Shown piece by piece: positions 59,077-64,000 of a stretch of DNA of 64,000 bases; positions within the stretch are counted from its first letter, which is position 1, and every line of letters starts with the position of its first letter. The translations under genes and the position numbers were made by a program. Source of the DNA: Algoriphagus alkaliphilus (GTDB lineage Bacteria; Bacteroidota; Bacteroidia; Cytophagales; Cyclobacteriaceae); contig NZ_FMXE01000007.1 of the NCBI RefSeq assembly GCF_900103735.1, positions 62,001 to 126,000 of the forward strand. The letters are read 5' to 3'. Below the pieces are notes generated by a model, which worked only from the letters and a program-made list of their open reading frames with translations, was not told the DNA's origin and did no database searches.

Positions 59077-60591
59077 CTAAATCTCCCAACCACCTCGATA
59101 GGTTCGTGTCAGGAACTGATTCGCCGCTTCATCATTGGTGATTTTGACCAAATTGGAATCGAAATCTACTTTTTTTCCAGTCCGAAGTGCAATAGCTCCC
59201 AGATTGATTGTATCTGTGATGCATTGGGCTCGGGTAAAACTGCCTGGGGTTTGCTTGCCTTCCAGCATAGCGTCTACCCATTGAATAGTTTTTCTGTCCA
59301 CTTCACGGGAATTGATCTTTTCGGATTCCGGACGACTGGCCATTTTACTTTCAGGCAAAAGAACCGGATTTTCTCCCCGGAAACCTCCCAGGATTTTCCC
59401 TTTGATTCCTACCAAAAGTAATCCTTCTTCAGGCGTATCTTTTCCGTTTGCTTCCAATTCTTCGCAGGCAAATGGCTTCATTCCGCCGTCATACCAGAAT
59501 AATTCGAAAGCAGGCAATTTTTCCTGCTCCGGAAATTTCCACCTGATGGTACAGCTTGCAGGAAAGGCCACGTCGTTTTTGACCCACTGATACACTTGAT
59601 TGATTTCTTCCCTAGAAGTCGTGCCAAAAGCTCTCGCTGAAATCGGCGACCGCGTAATGCCCAAAGTCTCGAAAAGTGGAAACAAGCTGTAATGCCCCAT
59701 ATCTGCCACCGATCCGCCACCGAATTCATACCAGCCCCGGAAGACATTGTGGGTGTAATTTTTATGATAAGGCATATCGGGAACAGGTCCGAGCCAAAGA
59801 TCCCAGTTGAAGCCTTCAGGGATAGGCTGAGTTTCGGTTGGTCTTTTGGTCCATTGCTGCCAGACAGGCCGATAGGACCAGTTGTGAATTTCCTGTAAAT
59901 CACCAATCAGACCATCATCCATCCAAGCTTTGATCTGACGATATTCGGGTCGATCGGACCACGCCAAAAGGTGAGTGACCATTCCGGATTCTTTGGCTTT
60001 TTCGATGACTTTTCTCCCCTCCAATAGCCGATTGGAAATGGGCTTATGCGTTACCACATGCATCTTTTGGTTCATTGCAGCCAAAGCAATTGAGGCATGC
60101 GTGTGATCTGGAGTCATGATTTTGATGGCATCGATGCCTTTTTCTTTTGCAAAAAGCTCGCGATAATCCTCATAACTCACACACCCCTTGTACTTACCGG
60201 AAGGTTTGTTTTTCGCATAGTATTTCTCAACGTATTCCTGACCTATATCTCTTCCTCCTGGAATTCCCGGTTTGCCTTCCCACCAAGTTGGATCTCCAAG
60301 GACTTCCCGGATGTCATTGCGAATACCATGTGCTGACCAGTCGATGTAGTCTGTCGAGAATTTATTGATATCGCAGACGGTCACTACACGGACTTTTGGG
60401 TTTTGGAGCAAACTTCCCATTTCCCGTAGTCCCTGCGTTCCGCAACCGATGTTTGCAACTGCGATTTGGTCAGATGGGGGGATGTGGCCGGTACCGGCAA
60501 TGACGTGGGAGGGGACGATGGAAATGGAAGCGGCGATGGTAGCCGCCGAACCTAGAAATTCTCTTCGGTTGATTTTGGGTGATTGATCCAT
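59077..60591 (-). CDS. Tat-exported Gfo/Idh/MocA family oxidoreductase
   Basis: A 504-residue NAD(P)-dependent dehydrogenase with a twin-arginine signal (INRREFLGSAATIAASISIV). The Rossmann strand is IAVANIGCGTQGLREM (about 43-58), followed by VRVVTVCDINKFS. The catalytic region has AIKIMTPDHTHASIALAAM and MHVVTHKPISN, in which the usual EKP is HKP, and later GGGSVADMGHYSLFPLFETL. The long insertions and the Tat signal match the Bacteroidota and Planctomycetes group that oxidises sugars in the periplasm with tightly bound cofactor. It precedes the isomerase gene on the same strand. Confidence 0.9.
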   Translation of the reverse strand: MDQSPKINRREFLGSAATIAASISIVPSHVIAGTGHIPPSDQIAVANIGCGTQGLREMGSLLQNPKVRVVTVCDINKFSTDYIDWSAHGIRNDIREVLGDPTWWEGKPGIPGGRDIGQEYVEKYYAKNKPSGKYKGCVSYEDYRELFAKEKGIDAIKIMTPDHTHASIALAAMNQKMHVVTHKPISNRLLEGRKVIEKAKESGMVTHLLAWSDRPEYRQIKAWMDDGLIGDLQEIHNWSYRPVWQQWTKRPTETQPIPEGFNWDLWLGPVPDMPYHKNYTHNVFRGWYEFGGGSVADMGHYSLFPLFETLGITRSPISARAFGTTSREEINQVYQWVKNDVAFPASCTIRWKFPEQEKLPAFELFWYDGGMKPFACEELEANGKDTPEEGLLLVGIKGKILGGFRGENPVLLPESKMASRPESEKINSREVDRKTIQWVDAMLEGKQTPGSFTRAQCITDTINLGAIALRTGKKVDFDSNLVKITNDEAANQFLTRTYRGGWEI

Positions 60592-61084
60592 GAAAAGCTG
60601 TTGGCCTTGAAAGTCAATAATTTACAAAAGGAAAGAGTATTTCAAAAGAAAATTTTTTTCCAGACCATTGTCTAAAAATTTTCATAAGTAAATAGGTGAT
60701 TATTAGGCAATTTGATTATCCCCAAGGGTACCAGTACCAAGTTAAATGCAGAATAAATATTTATAAAATTAATTTCCCCATAAAATTTCAAATCTACCTC
60801 TTAAGCGGCTCCGAAGTAGCCAAACCATTCATGACCCTGTACGGAGTGCAGGGAAAATATAGAATTGATTTTCCTTTAGCCCTGAAAGGGTGAAACCTCA
60901 ATGTTCCACCCCTTCGGGGCTCTATTTTTTAATTTTTACTTTACCCCCGGCTTTACCGGGGGTCATGAATTGTTTCGATCCTTCGGATCTAGGACAAACT
61001 AAAAATAAGCTCCCAGACAAGTGATTGCGGATATACTTTTTAGGCAAAAAAAATCCCCGAACCAGCATTCGGGGATTTGGAAAC
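60592..61084. other. Intergenic gap with GC-rich hairpin element and terminator
   Basis: About 490 nt. AGCCCTGAAAGGGTGAAAC (60878-60896) pairs with GTTCCACCCCTTCGGGGCT (60903-60921), and CCCCCGG/CCGGGGG form a second stem at 60944-60962. Together they look like a REP-type element of the kind spread by IS200-like transposases, but no transposase is present. The upstream part (60690-60870) has an open frame of 65 codons with no recognisable protein. The flotillin terminator lies at 61044-61080. Confidence 0.55.
61044..61080 (-). terminator. Rho-independent terminator of the flotillin operon
   Basis: On the minus strand AAATCCCCGA and TCGGGGATTT pair around an eight-base loop and are followed by eight T. 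It lies 5 nt after the flotillin stop codon. Confidence 0.92.
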
Positions 61085-62599
61085 TTATCCGTTCTCTTGA
61101 TCTTTTTCAGGCTTTTTAGGAGCTTCTTTTTTCTCATCTTCTCCTTTCAAATAAGTCGGAAGGTTGAGTCCGGCCATATTAAAAAGGTCATTCAGCGGCG
61201 GGACGGTTTTCATCATTCCCGAGACAAAATTGGCCGTGGAATTATTGCCGTTTTCGCCCTGTCCGGAATCCCAAACGGTAATTTTATCGATCTTGATGTT
61301 TTTGACAGCTTCTACCTGGGTTTTCACCAACTCAGGAAGTTTCTCAATAAGTAGGAGTTGGAAGGCTTTGGTCGGGTCGCCACCGGCAGCAGCGACGACA
61401 TCCCGATACCCTTCGGCCTGTTTGGTGAGGATTTCATAGAGACCTTTTGCTTCAGCTTCCATCTTGGCAAAGATTGCATCTGCCTCGCCTTTTGCCTGTT
61501 CACGAATTCGTTCCGCTTCGGCTTGAGCATCGATGATTGCGCGCTGCTTGGCAATTTCGGCAGGGATGACAATGTTTGCATTTTGGGTGGATCGCTCCCG
61601 CTCGGCACGGGCAGTTTCGGCTTTTTGCTCCGCTAAGTAAGCTTCTTCCAGGGCCTTTGCCGCCTGAACTTTTTCTGAGGCAAGGGCAATTCTCAAGGCT
61701 TCGGCTTCTTTTTCTCGTCTCAGCGCATCCGATTGGGCAATGGAAATTTTAGCTTCGTTTTCCCCTTTGATCGCGATGGCGTTGGCTTCAGAGGTTTTGA
61801 CTCGGGTATCTCGCTGAGCCTCTGCTTTACCGATGCTTTCATCCTTTTGGGCTTCTGCGATGCTTACCTCCCGATCCTTCAGGGTGATGGCGATTTTCAC
61901 ATCCCGGTCCCGCTGTGTATCGGCGATTTGGACGTCTTTCTCCCGGTCTGCAAGGGCTTTTCCGGTTTCACCGATTTTTTCCTGCTCTGCAACGGAAATT
62001 TTTGCTTCATTGATGGCTTTTGCGGCAGCTTCTTTGCCCAACGCTTCGATGTAGCCGGACTCGTCCTTAATGTCGGTGACGTTTACGTTGATTAGTTTGA
62101 GACCGATCTTCTTGAGTTCGGAGTCCACGTTTTTGGAGATGTTGTCCAGAAACTTATCCCGGTCGGAGTTGATTTCCTCAATGGTCATCGTGGCAATCAC
62201 CAAACGCAACTGACCAAAGAGAATGTCCTTTGCCAATTCCTGAATTTGCTCATGAGCCAAGCCCAAAAGACGCTCAGCGGCAGTATTCATGGTGTCTGAA
62301 TCCGTGGAAATGGCGATAGTAAATCGGCAAGGAACATCTACACGGATATTTTGACGGGAAAGCGCATTGGTCAAGTTGGCTTCAATGGAAATCGGCTTGA
62401 GATCCAAGTAAGCATAGTCTTGGATCACAGGCCAGATGAATGCACCACCGCCGTGAATACACTTGGCGGAAGTGCCTCCTGTCTTGCCATAGACGACGAG
62501 GATTTTGTCAGAAGGACATCGCTTGTAGCGGGAAACTAAGGCGATGATGGTGACGAAGACAACAAAGGCCCCCGCCAGTATTAAAATTAAAGGATCCAT
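61085..62599 (-). CDS. Flotillin/SPFH domain protein
   Basis: A 504-residue membrane-domain organising protein. One N-terminal helix (2-22) is followed by RCPSDKILVVYGKTGG and the SPFH/band 7 domain (about 30-200; IRVDVPCRFTIAISTD, AKDILFGQLRLVIATMTIEE). A long Ala/Glu-rich coiled coil follows (about 205-400, with repeats of EAQKD- and AEAxR-type heptads). The C-terminal domain includes LLIEKLPELVKTQVEAV and ends in acidic and lysine-rich residues. It forms oligomers that organise lipid domains. It is translated with an NfeD/OB-fold partner gene 13 nt upstream, the normal arrangement for YuaG/YuaF-type pairs. Confidence 0.93.
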   Translation of the reverse strand: MDPLILILAGAFVVFVTIIALVSRYKRCPSDKILVVYGKTGGTSAKCIHGGGAFIWPVIQDYAYLDLKPISIEANLTNALSRQNIRVDVPCRFTIAISTDSDTMNTAAERLLGLAHEQIQELAKDILFGQLRLVIATMTIEEINSDRDKFLDNISKNVDSELKKIGLKLINVNVTDIKDESGYIEALGKEAAAKAINEAKISVAEQEKIGETGKALADREKDVQIADTQRDRDVKIAITLKDREVSIAEAQKDESIGKAEAQRDTRVKTSEANAIAIKGENEAKISIAQSDALRREKEAEALRIALASEKVQAAKALEEAYLAEQKAETARAERERSTQNANIVIPAEIAKQRAIIDAQAEAERIREQAKGEADAIFAKMEAEAKGLYEILTKQAEGYRDVVAAAGGDPTKAFQLLLIEKLPELVKTQVEAVKNIKIDKITVWDSGQGENGNNSTANFVSGMMKTVPPLNDLFNMAGLNLPTYLKGEDEKKEAPKKPEKDQENG

Positions 62600-62612
62600 A
62601 AAAAGGGTTGAT

Positions 62613-63179
62613 TTAGATTTTTTCTACGATTAAAAGATTGCTTCCTTCCACGCCTATCACTTTGATGGCAGATCCGGTTTCGATTCTGTCGCCAAGTGAG
62701 ATTGCGCTTAGTTCCTTTTGGGAACCCTTGACACTGATGGCAATTTTGCCAACGCCTTGCCTGTGTTCGGGAATGGAAAAGTAAACTGTTCCGGTTTTTT
62801 GCAAAGCTTGCTCCAGTCTGAAGGTGTTGTCTTCGGCGAGTTTTTGGATTTGCTTGATGATGAAAAAGAAAACCCACACAAACCCAAGACCTACCAGAGC
62901 GGAAAGCAAGATCAGGATAAAGTAATTTGGGATTGCATCATAAAACGTAATTCCGGTCCAGCTAAATCCCAGCAGGAAATTGATCAGGTTTCGAAGTGTA
63001 AATAGCTGCATCGGGGCTTCTACACCTTCCAGGTTTCCATCAAAGTCGGCATTGATACCCGATGGGGAATCTGACCCGATGAAGGTCACGATGGTTTGGA
63101 GCAAGAAAATAAAAGAGGTGGGTAGTGCGATATACCAGAGTGCTCGGAGCGAAGGCTCCATTTCGGCTAAAAATTCCAT
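62613..63179 (-). CDS. NfeD-like membrane protein with OB fold
   Basis: A 188-residue partner of flotillins. Two or three helices are visible (about 14-34, 62-78 and 85-110). The C-terminal OB domain (about 125-188) has TGTVYFSIPEHRQGVGKIAI, LGDRIETGSAIKVIGVEGSN and LLIVEKI, the usual NfeD C-terminal pattern. There is no ClpP-like protease domain. It is the first gene of the NfeD-flotillin operon. Its likely role is to position or stabilise the flotillin oligomer in the membrane. Confidence 0.88.
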   Translation of the reverse strand: MEFLAEMEPSLRALWYIALPTSFIFLLQTIVTFIGSDSPSGINADFDGNLEGVEAPMQLFTLRNLINFLLGFSWTGITFYDAIPNYFILILLSALVGLGFVWVFFFIIKQIQKLAEDNTFRLEQALQKTGTVYFSIPEHRQGVGKIAISVKGSQKELSAISLGDRIETGSAIKVIGVEGSNLLIVEKI

Positions 63180-63308
63180 TTTGCTGGCTAATTAAAGGGT
63201 GATAAATTCTGTGTATAATTATATCTTTAATTTTTAAGAATTGCAAAATTGGAGGCAGGAGGTTTGAAAATAAATACAGAATATGTAAACCATTATGATA
63301 ATTAACCC

Positions 63309-63638
63309 ATGATAGGATTTAGAATTGCTCTAATAAATGAATCTTTTGAAGTTACTGCAGAAGCTACGCATGTGATTTTTTCGATGGTTAAAACTGAGAA
63401 TCGTGAGGAGATTAATTTGGATATCTGTGGATCCAATTATTTTATGGAAGAGTACTTGAATTGGGGTTCATGGAAATTGGAGAAAGGCGATGAAATCCGC
63501 ATTTCAGTAGTTGATGTCAAAAACATAACGGAACCAAAAATAAAAGAAATCGAAACCACTTCAGAGGAGCAATTAAAAGAGGAGTTGGCTACCTACCTTT
63601 CTTTAAAGCAAGAACTAGAAAATGCAAAGCTGTTATGA
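63309..63638 (+). CDS. Hypothetical protein, first of two tandem paralogues
   Basis: A 109-residue soluble protein that I do not recognise. It reads MIGFRIALINESFEVTAEAT and later NYFMEEYLNWGSWKLEKGDE, ending in a charged helix SEEQLKEELATYLSLKQELE. The following gene shows the same layout: an opening GF followed by strands, a LNxxxxLxxGDxxxxxV segment, and a closing EE(Q/E)L helix. The two are tandem duplicates that share an ATGA overlap. No signal peptide is present. Such small, tandem, diversified proteins are often partners of other proteins such as immunity factors, but nothing here proves it. Confidence 0.6.
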   Translation: MIGFRIALINESFEVTAEATHVIFSMVKTENREEINLDICGSNYFMEEYLNWGSWKLEKGDEIRISVVDVKNITEPKIKEIETTSEEQLKEELATYLSLKQELENAKLL

Positions 63639-64000
63639 ATGATAAAATCTTAGGTTTTGAGTTGGAAGGGGGCGGGAGGAGAATATTTGCTGGATTTGAA
63701 AATGTTTCCATGACCCTAATCTTCACTAAAAATCCCGAAGGAAGAGAAAGAAATCTAGAAGTGAGTTTGGGAGCTAACAATTTAGACGTAGATGAATCCG
63801 TGGAGTGGCTCAATAAAGAAATTAAGCTTGGAGATACTTTAATATTTAGGGTAAAGGAAGGAGAAAAGCCTAGCCCATACTTTGTTAAAGAAAAACTGAG
63901 ACCGTATGAAGAAGTTTTTAAGAATATGAGCGAGGAGGAACTACTTCAAATGAAGCTAAAACAATTCTTATATCTAGAAAGAAAACTGAAAACCAAGGGT
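63635..64000 (+). CDS. Hypothetical protein, second paralogue, 3' end outside window
   Basis: From an ATG at 63635 that overlaps the previous TGA (ATGA), the frame stays open for 122 codons to the window edge. It begins MNDKILGFELEGGGRRIFAG and has SVEWLNKEIKLGDTLIFRVK and then MSEEELLQMKLKQFLYLERK. It aligns with the previous protein around the LN...LGD core and the C-terminal helix. The two therefore form a two-gene family expansion that may continue past the edge. The function is unknown. Confidence 0.65.
   Translation, partial: MNDKILGFELEGGGRRIFAGFENVSMTLIFTKNPEGRERNLEVSLGANNLDVDESVEWLNKEIKLGDTLIFRVKEGEKPSPYFVKEKLRPYEEVFKNMSEEELLQMKLKQFLYLERKLKTKG

Noticed and set aside
60696-60893. A 65-codon open frame in the gap after the oxidoreductase gene
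   Set aside because: No domain, signal peptide or normal composition, and its end runs into a GC-rich hairpin element.

Overview
The window is chromosomal DNA from a member of the Bacteroidota, most likely order Cytophagales, family Cyclobacteriaceae (Algoriphagus-like). The evidence is a gldA-gldF-gldG gliding/type IX secretion ABC operon, a DUF4249 lipoprotein paired with a TonB receptor, DUF4252 proteins behind an ECF sigma/anti-sigma pair, a promoter of the TTG/TAnnTTTG type, moderate GC content and no Shine-Dalgarno-like leaders. The genus is inference. No prophage, complete insertion sequence, CRISPR array or rRNA operon is visible. The window cuts through a gene at each end.

Layout. 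1-6 kb: an outer-membrane protein cut by the edge, small envelope proteins, an M1 aminopeptidase, a GNAT acetyltransferase, a hydrolase and cytidine deaminase. 6-17.6 kb: a saccharopine-dehydrogenase-like enzyme, the DUF4249/TonB-receptor pair, trmN6, an MFS exporter, ferrochelatase, and a K+/H+-type antiporter with a universal stress protein. 17.8-24.8 kb: two tandem M14 peptidase-fold proteins (one with degenerate active-site residues), an AAA ATPase/nuclease with an ordered palindrome array before it, a decayed SDR fragment and a CFA-type methyltransferase. 25-34 kb: DUF4252 x2 - anti-sigma - ECF sigma, tRNA-Phe, two Fe-S redox proteins, an OmpA-family lipoprotein and dnaN. 34.5-43.2 kb: gldA-F-G, rnhA, a frameshifted marC-family gene and a ccmC-D-E-F cytochrome c maturation operon. 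43-55 kb: rlmN, an MG2/plug protein, two rhomboid proteases beside mutL, and a GH3-serine hydrolase fusion. 55-64 kb: VF530 and VOC proteins, a broken DUF4258/DUF2283 pair, two Tat-exported sugar enzymes, a flotillin/NfeD pair and two tandem paralogous unknowns.

The most unusual signal is a dispersed family of ~90-nt hairpin repeats found in four intergenic gaps (3046-3495, 26293-26522, 34053-34540, 42419-42513). Every array abuts the start codon of a minus-strand gene (M1 peptidase, DUF4252, dnaN, ccmD), and the ATGAAA that begins each of those genes is the conserved edge of the repeat. Within units two alternative stems show compensatory changes. A second ordered signal is three exact-geometry palindromes (AGCCA-N24-TGGCY, period 52) directly upstream of the AAA ATPase. 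Several intergenic gaps carry low-complexity tracts built from reiterated near-identical short words.

Three genes are visibly broken: the marC family gene (one-base frameshift), the DUF4258 gene (in-frame TAA) and an SDR remnant. All functional calls come from reading motifs by eye; no database search was possible.
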